In this document: positions 25,308-34,720 of the stretch, in pieces
How positions within the stretch are numbered: the stretch's first letter is position 1
How the letters are laid out: every line of letters starts with the position of its first letter
Assembly: GCF_000282895.1 (NCBI RefSeq)
Contig: NZ_ALBQ01000003.1
Coordinates: forward strand, 62,001-126,000
Reading direction: 5' to 3'
DNA: 64,000 nucleotides
Source: Sphingomonas sp. ATCC 31555
GTDB lineage: Bacteria; Pseudomonadota; Alphaproteobacteria; Sphingomonadales; Sphingomonadaceae
Program-made: the position numbers and the translations under genes
The notes under the pieces: generated by a model
What the model was told of the DNA's origin: nothing
The model's database searches: none
The model's input: the letters and a program-made list of their open reading frames with translations, nothing else

Positions 25308-25335
25308 AGCCGGTACGCCTGGGGACGCACCGGCT
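25308..25335 (-). terminator. Possible terminator of the M20 peptidase gene
   Basis: AGCCGGT and ACCGGCT form a 7-bp stem around a 14-base loop, 11 bases beyond the M20 stop on the minus strand. No clear T run follows. Confidence 0.4.
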
Positions 25336-25345
25336 GCAGTCATTC

Positions 25346-26977
25346 CTACTTTGCGCCGAGATTGGGGTATTTGATGCCGAGCTGATCCAGATAGCTGGGG
25401 TATTTTTTCGGATCGTAGTAGAACGGCTTCATCTTCGGGCGCAGCCGGTCCATCAGCTCCTGGTTGAGGTGGATGGCCGGTTGGTCCGTAGGGGCGAGCA
25501 CCGGATCATATTTCTGGTCCTTCAGTTGCACGTCGCGGAAATAGGCCTTGGCGTCGTCCAGCAGCTTGGGATCGGTCATCAGGTCTAGCACCGTCATCGA
25601 AACCGCCTTGGCGCCGGCGACCGCGCCCTTGTGTGCGATCGGCGTGGCCATCGCGATCGCGGAAAGCACGTTGTGGCCGATCATACTGGGGATGTTGGAG
25701 GGGAAGCGGATGGTGATCGTCGGCACCGTCCACATGATGTCGCCAATGTCGTCCGATCCGCCGCCGAGCGAGCGTTCCCGCGTCTCTGGGGTCGACAGGG
25801 GACCGATCTCGGTCGGTAGCGGCTTTACCGTGCGGCTGTTCGCTTCCTGTACGGCGCGGGCGAAGGCCTGGTCATCCGCAGTCCATTTCGGCATGCCCAC
25901 CGCCTTGATGTTCGCATAGGCCGCCTCGGCCATCGGCTTGTTTGCGAAATTGGGCGCGGCATAGCCGAGCAGGCGGCGATCGACTGTGGTTCCGGTCGCC
26001 TTAGCGGCCGCTTCCGAAATCTCGTTGCCGATGTTGAACAGGTTGCGGACGCTGTCGAAATTCTGTTCGCGGAAATAATACCAGACCGATGCGACGTCGG
26101 GCACGATGTTCGGCTGGCCGCCGCCATTGGTGATCACATAATGCGAGCGCTGCGTGACCGGCAGATGTTCGCGGCGGAAGTTCCACGCTGTGTCCATCAC
26201 CTCGACGCCGTCGAGCGCGCTACGGCCTTCCCAAGGCATGCCGGCGGCATGGGCGGTCTTGCCGTGGAAGGTATATTCCACGGACACCAGCGCGTTGTTG
26301 CCGAGATTGCCATAGGCCGTCCCGAAATCGCTGCTGACATGGGTGAAGATCGTCGCGTCGACATCCTTGAACAGCCCGGCCTTGACGTAGAAGGCCTTGG
26401 CGCCGAGCAGCTCCTCCGCCACGCCGGGCCACAGCATCAGCCGGCCCGGGATCTTGTTCTTTTCCATCACCGTCTTGGCGGCGATCGCGGCGGCAATGAT
26501 CAGCGGCATGCCGGCGTTATGGCCCTCGCCGTGCCCCGGCGCGCCGGGCACCAGCGGCTTCAGCGTGGGCGAGCCCGGCACCTGCGAAAGCCCGAGCAGG
26601 CAGTCGACGTCGCTGCCCAGCGCGATCAGCGGGCCGCCGCTGCCCCAGGTCGCAGTCCAGGCGGTCGGCATGCCTGCGACGCCCTTGGTGATCTTGAACC
26701 CGTGCTTCGCGAGGATCCCGGTCAGATACTCCATCGTCTGATATTCCTGGAACCCGGGTTCGGCAAAGCTGAAGACGGAGTCCACCATCTCCTGCACCAG
26801 CTTGGCCTGGCCATCGACATGGGCAACGGCATCGGACTTCATCTGGGCGACCTTGGGATCGACAGCGGCCGCCTGCGGCGCGGGCCGATCGGCGGGCGGC
26901 GGCACCGCAAGGGCGACCTGGGTAAGCGTGGTGCTCGCGATCAGCGTGGCAGCGAGCGTGCGGGACAGGATGGTCAT
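25346..26977 (-). CDS. Exported M20-family metallopeptidase/amidohydrolase (AbgB-like)
   Basis: A 543-residue zinc or manganese hydrolase of the M20 amidohydrolase group related to AbgB. It has a signal peptide (about residues 1-24, ending VALA), so it acts in the periplasm or outside. Metal-site landmarks are ALGSDVDCLLG, the GHGEGHNAG loop (cysteine of GCGHN replaced by glutamate), the GVAEELLGAKAF glutamate pair, and the dimerisation-domain HGKTAHAAGMPWEG. It hydrolyses an amide or dipeptide bond by family analogy. It follows a large TonB receptor gene in the same direction, separated by a strong hairpin, and belongs to a peptide-use cluster with an Lrp-type regulator. Confidence 0.92.
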   Translation of the reverse strand: MTILSRTLAATLIASTTLTQVALAVPPPADRPAPQAAAVDPKVAQMKSDAVAHVDGQAKLVQEMVDSVFSFAEPGFQEYQTMEYLTGILAKHGFKITKGVAGMPTAWTATWGSGGPLIALGSDVDCLLGLSQVPGSPTLKPLVPGAPGHGEGHNAGMPLIIAAAIAAKTVMEKNKIPGRLMLWPGVAEELLGAKAFYVKAGLFKDVDATIFTHVSSDFGTAYGNLGNNALVSVEYTFHGKTAHAAGMPWEGRSALDGVEVMDTAWNFRREHLPVTQRSHYVITNGGGQPNIVPDVASVWYYFREQNFDSVRNLFNIGNEISEAAAKATGTTVDRRLLGYAAPNFANKPMAEAAYANIKAVGMPKWTADDQAFARAVQEANSRTVKPLPTEIGPLSTPETRERSLGGGSDDIGDIMWTVPTITIRFPSNIPSMIGHNVLSAIAMATPIAHKGAVAGAKAVSMTVLDLMTDPKLLDDAKAYFRDVQLKDQKYDPVLAPTDQPAIHLNQELMDRLRPKMKPFYYDPKKYPSYLDQLGIKYPNLGAK

Positions 26978-27010
26978 GGCCGGTCTCTCCTAGAGGCAGC
27001 GGGAAGGACA

Positions 27011-27038
27011 GCCGGGGGCGCGACACCGCGCCCCCGGC
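27011..27038 (-). terminator. Strong GC-rich hairpin after the large TonB receptor
   Basis: A perfect 12-bp stem, GCCGGGGGCGCG/CGCGCCCCCGGC, with a 4-base ACAC loop begins 5 bases beyond the receptor stop. There is no T run, so it may act as a processing or attenuation element that lowers M20 peptidase expression relative to the receptor. Confidence 0.6.
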
Positions 27039-27042
27039 GGGA

Positions 27043-30000
27043 TCAGAAGTGGAAGCGCACCCCCAGCCGGTAGACTCGGCCGAGCACATCGTAGAGGTTG
27101 CGGTTGGTCTGCGGATAGGCGGGCGTGTTGTTGCCGGTCGGACCGTTGGCGACGAGCACCGGATCGGCATCAAAGAGGTTGCGGATCGACAGGAAGCCCT
27201 GGAACTTCACGCGACCCACCGCGAATTCGCGATTGGCTTGGAGATCGAAATAGATCGCGCCCGGGATGTGGTTGGTGTTCACCGTGCGATTGGCGACGGT
27301 GGAGACCGGGCAATCGGTGGAACAGACGATGTAGCTGTTGTCGTACACGCCGCTGCTCACGCCGCGGCCGACGAGCTGGAAGGTCCAACTGTCAATGTCG
27401 TAACCGGCTGAGAAGCGATAGCTCCAGCTGGGCAGGCTGCCCGAATTCTGGCCGGCGGCCTCGGTTGGCACGTCAATGCCGTTGTTAGTGTAGAGGCTGA
27501 GGTTGCGGGTGACCAGGGCGCGCAGGTTGAGCCTGCCTGCGCCCAGGTTGCGGCGATAGCTGAGTTCGAAATCGATGCCTTTGGACTCGATCGAGACGAA
27601 GTTGGTCGGCTTGAGCTCGATGTTGGTGATGAGCAGCCCCGCAGAGGTGACGCCGCGCCCGCCGGTGGTAGTGATCGCCGAGCAGGCGTCGGCATTGGCC
27701 TGTTCATAGCATTGCGACACGAGGGTCTGCGCAGTGATCGTGTTGATGGCGCCGTCCAGCTTGATCCGATAGAAATCGACCGAGGCTGCGAGGCCAGGCA
27801 CGAAGCTGGGCGTGAACACCGCACCGACACCCAGCGTCTTGGCGATTTCGGGGTTCAGATCCGCGTTGCCGATCGTCGCTTCGAGGAACTGGTCCGCGCG
27901 CTGGGTGCCGTTGGCCAACGGCACGTTGACGGTGTTGGTGCGCCCGGTAGCGGCGGCGAACAGCTCGCCCAGATTGGGCGCGCGAATGTCCCGACTATAG
28001 GTAGCGCGCAGCTTCACGTCCGGAACGGCCTGCCAGGTGACGCCTGCCTTCCACGTTGACACGCTGCCTGAGGTGGAGTAATCGGTCAGCCGAACCGCGC
28101 CGTTAAAATCCGCGCCTTTAAAGAGCGGAACCAGCGTTTCGACATAGCCTTCCTTGACGTTGTACTTGCCGAAGCTGGGCACATAGTTGCCGTAGATCCA
28201 GGTCGGCGTGGACACCCCGTTGGTGACGCTGGGCTGGAAAAGCGGATCCACGAAGCCCGATACGGATTCTCGCCGCCATTCGCCGCCGAACGCAAGCGAG
28301 ATGGGACCGGCCCAGAGATCGACCAGATTGTTGGTGGAGAAGTTGAACGCCGCAACGTCCTGCTTCAGCGTTTGATACCGCAGCGGCTGCTGACCGTTGT
28401 AGAAGATATAGTCGAGCGCCGCCTGCGAGACGCCGCCCACCCCGATGCGGTTGATCGGCACGCAGCCATTGCTGGGACTGGTCAGCGTCGATCGGCAGAC
28501 GACCGTGCCGGCAGCGATGCCCGCGCTGTTTCCGGCAGGCGCGACCACCGCATCGGTGGCGAGCGCCATACGAGACGTGTTCCAGGCATTGGTCAGCAGT
28601 TCCTGCGTCTTGGTAACACCTTTTTGGTAGTAGGCGCTCCAGGACCAGTTGATTGCTCCGATGATGAACTTTCCGTTGCCCCCTACGACGTAGCGATAGA
28701 CCTCGCGCGTGTTGTCGCTGCCCTGGGGCGGGATGCCGGCGTTGCTGGTGCCGATCGACACGGTGCTGATGCGGCTGGATGCCGCAACCGAGGCGTTATA
28801 GGCGGCCACCTGGTTGAGGAAGGATTGCGGCAGATAGGCGTTCACCAACCCGCCATTGGCGGCGCTGGGCGCGACCTGAATCGTCACGCCGGTGGACGGC
28901 GTTTGCTGATAATAGCTCTGCCCTTCATAGCGGCTGTAGGCCGCCTGCCCATAAAGCTCGATCGCGTCGGAGAATTCGTAGCTCACGCGGCCGAAGCCGC
29001 TGCCACGGGTTTCGGACGGAAGCAGGGTGGCGCTGCCGAGATGGCCTTCGCGCGTCAGCTTATAGTCGCCGCCGACCATCCACTGGCCGTTGACCTGGCC
29101 AAAAGCCAGCGTGCCGGTCGTCGCCTTGCCGGTCGCCGGATCGATCGTGCCGAAATAGGTGCCGCGGAACGGACCCGTGCTGATCAGGCCGCCGGGCGTG
29201 AACTGGCTGGTGCCGATGCCCGACTGGATCAGCCGCGCCGGATAGCAGATCGTCGCGGCGCTCGTGTCGCTGCACGCCGCCGCCGAATAAGCGGGATTGT
29301 CGATCTGAAAGAAGCCGGTGCTGTTCCAGTCGCGGTCGATCGTCTGAATGCCGGTCTGATTGAAATATTCGCCGCTGACGAGAACATGGCCGCGGCCGCC
29401 GGCAAAGGGTGTGCCCGCGGTGAGCGACGCCTTGTGGTTCGGCCCGTCGCCATACGTGGTGACGCCAAATTCATAGTCACCGGAGACGCCGGTGAATTCC
29501 TTGTCGAGAATGAAGTTGATCACCCCCGACACCGCGTCCGACCCATAGGCGGAGGAGGCGCCGCCGGTGACGACCTCGACGCGCTTGATCAGCGCCTGCG
29601 GGAAGGTGTTGACGTCGACCACGCCACTGGTCGCGGAGGCGACCGAACGCTGGCCGTCGAACAGCACCAGCGTACGACTGGCACCCAGGGCGCGGAGATT
29701 GACGCTGGCAATGCCGGCAAGGCCGTTGCTGAGCGAGCCGTTCGAATTGGCGGCGGTGGAACTGCCGCGCACCGCCGGCAGGGTGTTGACCAGATCGGCG
29801 ATATTGGCCGGCGCCTCGGTCTGGATTTCCTTGCTGCTGATCACGCTGACCGGCGTCGGCGCGCTATAGCCATCACGCTCGATGCGCGATCCGGTGACGA
29901 CGATGTCGCCGGCCTCGCTCGCGATCGGTTCGCCGGTGAGCGGATCGACGGGAACCTCGGGCTTGCCGCCGGGCGTGTTGGTGGTCTGCCCTTCGGCAGG

Positions 30001-30159
30001 CGCGGACTTCTCCGGCCCGCGCGCCTCTGTTTGGGCAGCGGCCGATCCGGCCCAGGCGAGGCATAGGATCAGCGCGCCGGGCGCGACCATCCCGTTCCGG
30101 GCGAGGCGCTGAAGTCTGGATGGACGCGAGGACGTGCGACCGATGCGACTGTTTTGCAT
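27043..30159 (-). CDS. Large TonB-dependent receptor (peptide-cluster type)
   Basis: A 1038-residue outer-membrane receptor. ATG 30159 starts MQNSRIGRTSSRPSR, a long basic signal region with cleavage near SAAAQ. A proline-rich linker is followed by the TonB box GDIVVTGSRI, typical of the large sphingomonad/xanthomonad receptor class, then a plug (SGVVDVNTFPQALIKRVEVV, later GGASSAYGSDAVSGVINFI) and a long barrel ending in YRLGVRFHF. It lies between an Lrp/AsnC regulator upstream and an exported M20 peptidase downstream, all on one strand. Import of peptides or amino-acid derivatives is inferred from these neighbours, not from sequence. Confidence 0.93.
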   Translation of the reverse strand: MQNSRIGRTSSRPSRLQRLARNGMVAPGALILCLAWAGSAAAQTEARGPEKSAPAEGQTTNTPGGKPEVPVDPLTGEPIASEAGDIVVTGSRIERDGYSAPTPVSVISSKEIQTEAPANIADLVNTLPAVRGSSTAANSNGSLSNGLAGIASVNLRALGASRTLVLFDGQRSVASATSGVVDVNTFPQALIKRVEVVTGGASSAYGSDAVSGVINFILDKEFTGVSGDYEFGVTTYGDGPNHKASLTAGTPFAGGRGHVLVSGEYFNQTGIQTIDRDWNSTGFFQIDNPAYSAAACSDTSAATICYPARLIQSGIGTSQFTPGGLISTGPFRGTYFGTIDPATGKATTGTLAFGQVNGQWMVGGDYKLTREGHLGSATLLPSETRGSGFGRVSYEFSDAIELYGQAAYSRYEGQSYYQQTPSTGVTIQVAPSAANGGLVNAYLPQSFLNQVAAYNASVAASSRISTVSIGTSNAGIPPQGSDNTREVYRYVVGGNGKFIIGAINWSWSAYYQKGVTKTQELLTNAWNTSRMALATDAVVAPAGNSAGIAAGTVVCRSTLTSPSNGCVPINRIGVGGVSQAALDYIFYNGQQPLRYQTLKQDVAAFNFSTNNLVDLWAGPISLAFGGEWRRESVSGFVDPLFQPSVTNGVSTPTWIYGNYVPSFGKYNVKEGYVETLVPLFKGADFNGAVRLTDYSTSGSVSTWKAGVTWQAVPDVKLRATYSRDIRAPNLGELFAAATGRTNTVNVPLANGTQRADQFLEATIGNADLNPEIAKTLGVGAVFTPSFVPGLAASVDFYRIKLDGAINTITAQTLVSQCYEQANADACSAITTTGGRGVTSAGLLITNIELKPTNFVSIESKGIDFELSYRRNLGAGRLNLRALVTRNLSLYTNNGIDVPTEAAGQNSGSLPSWSYRFSAGYDIDSWTFQLVGRGVSSGVYDNSYIVCSTDCPVSTVANRTVNTNHIPGAIYFDLQANREFAVGRVKFQGFLSIRNLFDADPVLVANGPTGNNTPAYPQTNRNLYDVLGRVYRLGVRFHF

Positions 30160-30389
30160 GTTTGGAACCCCCGTGGTGACGTGCCATCTCTCCTGATCGT
30201 TGGTTCGTCCTGCGTCGGGTACGTTCCGTCGTTGCGCCGCCCCTGTTGTGCGTTGCAGTGTAATCGAGACGCGCCGCGGCTTCTCGGCAAATTGGCGCCG
30301 GGATGGTCGCGGCAATGATGGAATCTTTTGGAAAAGTCCGCTTCTGCGCCGGATTCGTGCGCCGTAATACTTTTCCTTGAAGTTTAGTA

Positions 30390-30890
30390 TCAGCGGCGAC
30401 GATTGGATTCGAGCGCAACCGGCGCGACGATCCGCTTCTCCACCGAACGCATCAGGAAGCTGCTGCGGATGCGAGCGACATGCGGCAGGGTCGAGAGTTC
30501 GCGGCGATAGACGCGGTCGTAATCCTCGAACGAGCGGACATGGATCATCATGATGAAATCGGTCTCGCCCGAGACGAAGCTGCAGAACGACATGGACGGG
30601 CACCGCACCACCGCCGACTCGAATTCGTTAAGTGCTTGTTCTGCCTGAGAACTCAATTCGATGGAGACGAGCACGTCGATGCCGTAGCCCAGTGCCGCCA
30701 TATTGAGTTCGGCTGTGTAGCCGCGGATCACGCCGCGCTCTTCCAAGATCTTGCGGCGCCGCGCCGTTGCCGTGCTGGAAAGATGCACGCGCTCGCCCAA
30801 GGCAACGTCCGAACTGCGGCCGTCTGCGACGAGATGGTTCAGGATACGAAGATCCGTCGCATCCAGCTCATCCGTGGTGGATTCGTGCAC
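30390..30890 (-). CDS. Lrp/AsnC-family transcriptional regulator
   Basis: A 166-residue Lrp/AsnC protein. The N-terminal winged helix reads LDATDLRILNHLVADGRSSD then LGERVHLSSTATARRRKILE, and the C-terminal RAM ligand domain includes VSGETDFIMMIHVRSFEDYD. Such regulators respond to amino acids. It is divergent from a secreted metalloprotease gene (gap about 125 bases) and lies upstream of the large TonB receptor and M20 peptidase in the same direction, so it is well placed to coordinate extracellular protein digestion with uptake. Confidence 0.92.
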   Translation of the reverse strand: MHESTTDELDATDLRILNHLVADGRSSDVALGERVHLSSTATARRRKILEERGVIRGYTAELNMAALGYGIDVLVSIELSSQAEQALNEFESAVVRCPSMSFCSFVSGETDFIMMIHVRSFEDYDRVYRRELSTLPHVARIRSSFLMRSVEKRIVAPVALESNRRR

Positions 30891-31015
30891 GTCGCGCCCC
30901 TTTCGTCGAACAAATCGATCGTTTTGGCATCATAAATTGTCCATTATTGACGGGATGCACAATGGCTTTGCCGATAGAATGCGGCGACGCAGCACCAAAA
31001 TGGGGAGATCGACGT

Positions 31016-33418
31016 ATGTGGCATGGCGGCGGAGTAGCGTTGGCGCTGGTGCTGACGGCCATGGCGGGCCTGCCTGCGCGCGCACAGGACGCGCCGCTGC
31101 TGCCGGTGAAGGCCATGCCGGCCGATGGCCGCATCCTGTTCACCTTGCCCGCGCCCGATGCGCAGGGCGTCGCCGGCCGATTTCTTTATGCGACGACGAT
31201 GCGCACCGGACTCGGCTCGGCCAATCTGCGGATCGACCGCGGCATGGTTGGCGGCGAACAGATCCTGGCGTTTCGCCGCATCGGCAAGAAGGTGGCGGTG
31301 ACGTTCGAGAACTGGCGCTTCCGCGCCACTGGCGACGCGGCGGTGGCGGAAGGCGGGCGCACCAGCTTTCCGTTCAGCGTGATGGCGATGCTCGACGTGG
31401 TCACCACCGGCCCGGACGGATCGCTGACGGTCGACATCGCGCCGTTCCTGACGCGCGACACGGTGGGGCTGGCCGATGCGCTCAATGAAGGCGGCAAGGG
31501 CTATCGGCTGGCTGAGGCGCTGAGCGCCGCCGACCCGAGTTCGGTGAAGGCGTTTCCCGACAATATCGAAATCGATGCGCTGCAGACCTATCAGAGCGGT
31601 ACGCCGGGGCGGGAAATCTCGACCATCGCCAGCGAGCCGCGGCAGATCGGCTTCATCGTCCATCACAGTTTCGTGCGGTTGCCGGGGCCGGGCTTTCAGG
31701 TCCGCCGGTTCGACACGCGATCGGCGGCGGGCGGCGAGCGCTTCTACGATTACGGCAGCCCGCTTGGCGAAGATGTGGTCCAGCAATTCGCCAACCATTT
31801 CCGCCTAGAGAAGACCGATCCCGCCGCGCCGCGCTCGCGGGTGAAGAAGCCGATCGTCTTCTATGTCGATCGCGCCGCGCCGGAGCCGATCCGCACCGCG
31901 CTGGTGGAAGGCGTCAATTATTGGCGCGCGGCGTTCGACAAGGCCGGGCTGATCGATGCGTTCCGTGCCGAAGTGCTGCCGGAAGGCGCCGATCCGATGG
32001 ACGTGCGCTACAACATGGTGAACTGGAGCAACCGGCTGACGCGCGGCTGGTCCTATGGCGGCGGCATCGTCGATCCGCGTACCGGCGAGATCGTGAAGGG
32101 CAATGTCGTGATCGGCGCGCTGCGCGTGCGGCAGGACATGGTGATCTTCGAGGGGCTGGTCGGCACCGCGCAGAACAACAGCGGCGGCCCCAACGATCCG
32201 GTCCGCGTCTCGCTGGATCGTATCCGGCAGCTCGGCGCGCACGAGGTGGGCCACGCAATCGGCTTCATGCACAATTTTGCGGCCAGTACGCAGGAACGCG
32301 GTTCGGTGATGGATTACCCCGGCCCGCGCATCAAGCTGACGGGCGGCAGAATCGACCTGTCCGATGCCTATGCCAAGGCGGGAGGCGCCTGGGATGATTT
32401 CACCGTCGACTGGCTCTATGGCCAGCCCGCGCCCGGCGTCGACCCCGATGCGGCGGCGCGCGACAAGGCGTTGGCGGCACAGGCGCGGGGGCTGCGCTTC
32501 GTCACCGATGTCGACGGACGATCGCCGGATATGCCGAGCCCCTGGGGAAGCATGTGGGACGACGGCCCCGATCCGGTCGCGTCGCTGCGCCACATGCTGG
32601 CCGTACGGCAGGTGGCGATCGCCAATTTCGGGCCCGACGTGCTGCGCAAGGACGAAGCGCTAGCCGACCTGCGCCGCAAGTTCGTGCCGGTGTGGCTGCT
32701 GCATCGCTATGACGTGGACGCGGCGGGCAAGCTCGTCGGCGGGATCGATTCCGATTATGCGGTCGCCGGAGACAATCATCCGCCGGCCAAGCCCGTGCCT
32801 GCCGCCACCCAGCTGGCGGCGATCGATGCGCTGATGGAGACGCTCGCCGCGCCGAGGCTGACCGTGCCCGATCGGCTGGTGATGCCGCTTTCCGCCGCGA
32901 TCAATGGGCGCAGCGACCCGCAATTCGACCAGGAAGTGTTCCGTAACGCCGGTTCGTTCGCGTTCGACCCCCTGGTGGCGGCCGACATCGCGGCGCAAGT
33001 GCCGCTGGACAGTTTGCTTGCACCTGCGCGATTGGCCCGGCTGTTCGAACAGCATCGACGCGATCCGGCGATGCCCGGCGTGGAACTGCTGCTCGACCGG
33101 CTGCAGGCGGCGACCGTAACCGCGCGCCGCGATGCGGTGGGTCGGCGGATCGCCTATCGCGCGGTGCTGACGATCGCCCGTGCGGCGCGCGATCCCGCAA
33201 TCAGCCCGGACGTTGCGGCGCTGCTGGAAGATCGGCTCCGCACGATCGCCGCCGTCCTGCCCGCCACGGGCGACGGGCAGGACGGCGCCTGGGCGCGGCA
33301 TCTGGCAGGGCTGCTGCGTGACAAGGAAGCGCTGCAACGCGAACTGGACAAGCGCCAGGCGGTGCCTGCCGTTCCGCCGGGCATGCCGATCGGCGACACC
33401 GGCTGGTTCGACGATTGA
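31016..33418 (+). CDS. Secreted zinc-dependent metalloprotease (DUF5117/DUF4953-like)
   Basis: An 800-residue exported metalloprotease. ATG 31016 is chosen: GGGGAG lies 8 bases upstream and a signal peptide (VALALVLTAMAGLPARAQ) follows at once; ATG 30962 is a poorer alternative. The metzincin zinc motif is HEVGHAIGFMHNF (about residue 415), followed by GSVMDYPGPR, which could supply the Met-turn. N-terminal DUF5117-like and C-terminal helical regions match large zinc-dependent metalloproteases of this group, which degrade proteins outside the cell or in the periplasm. It is divergent from the Lrp gene, completing a protein-scavenging locus. Confidence 0.9.
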   Translation: MWHGGGVALALVLTAMAGLPARAQDAPLLPVKAMPADGRILFTLPAPDAQGVAGRFLYATTMRTGLGSANLRIDRGMVGGEQILAFRRIGKKVAVTFENWRFRATGDAAVAEGGRTSFPFSVMAMLDVVTTGPDGSLTVDIAPFLTRDTVGLADALNEGGKGYRLAEALSAADPSSVKAFPDNIEIDALQTYQSGTPGREISTIASEPRQIGFIVHHSFVRLPGPGFQVRRFDTRSAAGGERFYDYGSPLGEDVVQQFANHFRLEKTDPAAPRSRVKKPIVFYVDRAAPEPIRTALVEGVNYWRAAFDKAGLIDAFRAEVLPEGADPMDVRYNMVNWSNRLTRGWSYGGGIVDPRTGEIVKGNVVIGALRVRQDMVIFEGLVGTAQNNSGGPNDPVRVSLDRIRQLGAHEVGHAIGFMHNFAASTQERGSVMDYPGPRIKLTGGRIDLSDAYAKAGGAWDDFTVDWLYGQPAPGVDPDAAARDKALAAQARGLRFVTDVDGRSPDMPSPWGSMWDDGPDPVASLRHMLAVRQVAIANFGPDVLRKDEALADLRRKFVPVWLLHRYDVDAAGKLVGGIDSDYAVAGDNHPPAKPVPAATQLAAIDALMETLAAPRLTVPDRLVMPLSAAINGRSDPQFDQEVFRNAGSFAFDPLVAADIAAQVPLDSLLAPARLARLFEQHRRDPAMPGVELLLDRLQAATVTARRDAVGRRIAYRAVLTIARAARDPAISPDVAALLEDRLRTIAAVLPATGDGQDGAWARHLAGLLRDKEALQRELDKRQAVPAVPPGMPIGDTGWFDD

Positions 33419-33440
33419 GATCGCAGCCGGGGGCGAACGC

Positions 33441-34136
33441 TCAGCGCAGCATGAGGCCCGTGGTGCCGATCCGCACCCGGGAAGCGTCCACGCCGAGCAG
33501 TTCGCCCAGATAACGCTTTCCGGCCTGGCGCAGTTCGGCGGATCGGGCGGGATCCGGCTGCGCCTTGAGCGCCTCTCGGGTGGCGGCCAGATAGGTCGCC
33601 AGGATCGCCATGGTCACCCGCGGTTCGGCCGCGTGCGCTTCGGCACCCGCCGCGGCGACCGGGCCGCGTAGCTGGGCATGGAGCCGGCGGAACGCGGCGT
33701 CGTCCAGATCGGTATCGGCATAGGCCATGTAGCTGGCGGCGATCAGCGCTGCGGTGGCGCCGTCCGGATCGCCGGCAGGGATGCCCAGCTGGCGTTCGAG
33801 CCGGCCATAACTGCCGTACAGCTCGACAAAAATCCGTCGAGCCTTGTCGCGTTCGCCGGCAGCGAAGCCGCTGGCGAGGCGATCGGCCACGCGCTGGACC
33901 TGTTCCTGCCGGATGGCGGGCGCCGGCGAGCGCGGCGTCGCAACCGGAGGGCGGGGGCTTCGCAGCGTATCGGCTGCGTCGTCGTGGAACAGCTGCTTCT
34001 GCGATCGCCGCAGCATTTCCGCCGCCTGGTTGTTGAAGACTCAGTTATCGAACGTGCCCGGCGCGAACCATTCCTGTGCCGTCGCGGGGACGCTAGCGAC
34101 GAACAATGCGGCGATCGCCAGGCCTGGATGTTTCAT
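33441..34136 (-). pseudogene. Exported DUF6683-like protein interrupted by an in-frame TGA
   Basis: ATG 34136 (ribosome site GGGAG) opens a signal peptide MKHPGLAIAALFVASVPATA and continues to EWFAPGTFDN, then meets TGA at 34041-34043. The same frame resumes as VFNNQAAEMLRRSQKQLFHD and runs to the stop at 33441, forming one smooth protein of about 231 residues. Its helical core (ATAALIAASYMAYADTDLDD then AAFRRLHAQLR) resembles the uncharacterised DUF6683 family. A single nonsense change explains the break; a sequencing error is possible. The downstream part has an ATG at 34016 but no signal peptide. Confidence 0.75.
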
Positions 34137-34402
34137 GCGCACGCTCCCGATGCAGTTCCGCCATCGACCGGCGCAGCTGTGCCGATCTGTTTGTGACAAG
34201 GCACGCCGGAACCGGTGAACCGTTGCGCCCTGCGCCGTACCGGAGCGGACATGTCGCGCGTGGCGGGTTCCGGCACTCACGTCGATCGGAGGGCCGGGCC
34301 GCATGATCGGCCAGGACGTTTTCACCATGAGCGACAACGCTCCACCTAGTGGTTGCCGCATCTTTCGACTCGTCGACCGTAAGGGGTCAACTTGAAAGCA
34401 CT
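34137..34402. other. Intergenic stretch, probable promoter of the broken secreted-protein gene
   Basis: About 265 bases between the DUF3325 gene end and the start of the TGA-interrupted gene, both on the minus strand. I see no coding or structured RNA signal. It should contain the promoter of the broken gene and the end of the siderophore operon. Confidence 0.4.
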
Positions 34403-34720
34403 TTAGCCGACCAGCCCGGCCACCACGGCGAGCACGCCCAATGCCGCCGCGCCGCGGGCCAGCCGCGCGTCGTACGTCAGGCCCAGCAGGATCAATGCGG
34501 CGGCGAGCGGCAGCAAGCCGACCCATGTAACCAGCGCGAGCGGCCAGGACGGCGCGCACAAGCACGCGGCGAGCGCGGCCAGCAGCGCGGCCCAGCCCGC
34601 GAAGCGCAGCCGATGGGAGGGGAGGCGGAGACCGGCCGGGCCCAGCAGCGCGGGCGCATGGCGCGGCATGGCGGCCGCGAGGGCGAAGAAGCCGAGCACG
34701 GTGAGACCCGCTGCGATCAT
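34403..34720 (-). CDS. DUF3325-family membrane protein
   Basis: A 105-residue hydrophobic inner-membrane protein, three predicted helices (MIAAGLTVLGFFALAAAMPR at the start, then about 43-62 and 65-100). ATG 34720 overlaps the stop of the PepSY gene in an ATGA junction, so it is translationally coupled as last gene of the siderophore receptor operon. Small DUF3325 proteins accompany PepSY-type proteins in iron-siderophore operons; molecular role unknown. Confidence 0.8.
   Translation of the reverse strand: MIAAGLTVLGFFALAAAMPRHAPALLGPAGLRLPSHRLRFAGWAALLAALAACLCAPSWPLALVTWVGLLPLAAALILLGLTYDARLARGAAALGVLAVVAGLVG

Noticed and set aside
18777..25345. A complete integrative island with att sites.
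   Set aside because: Only an integrase fragment was found. The single tRNA gene is far away (42.2 kb), and no matching flanking direct repeats were recognised by eye.
34041..34043. The TGA as a selenocysteine codon.
   Set aside because: No conserved Cys is known to me at that place, no SECIS-like loop was seen next to it, and the family is not a selenoprotein family; a nonsense mutation is simpler.
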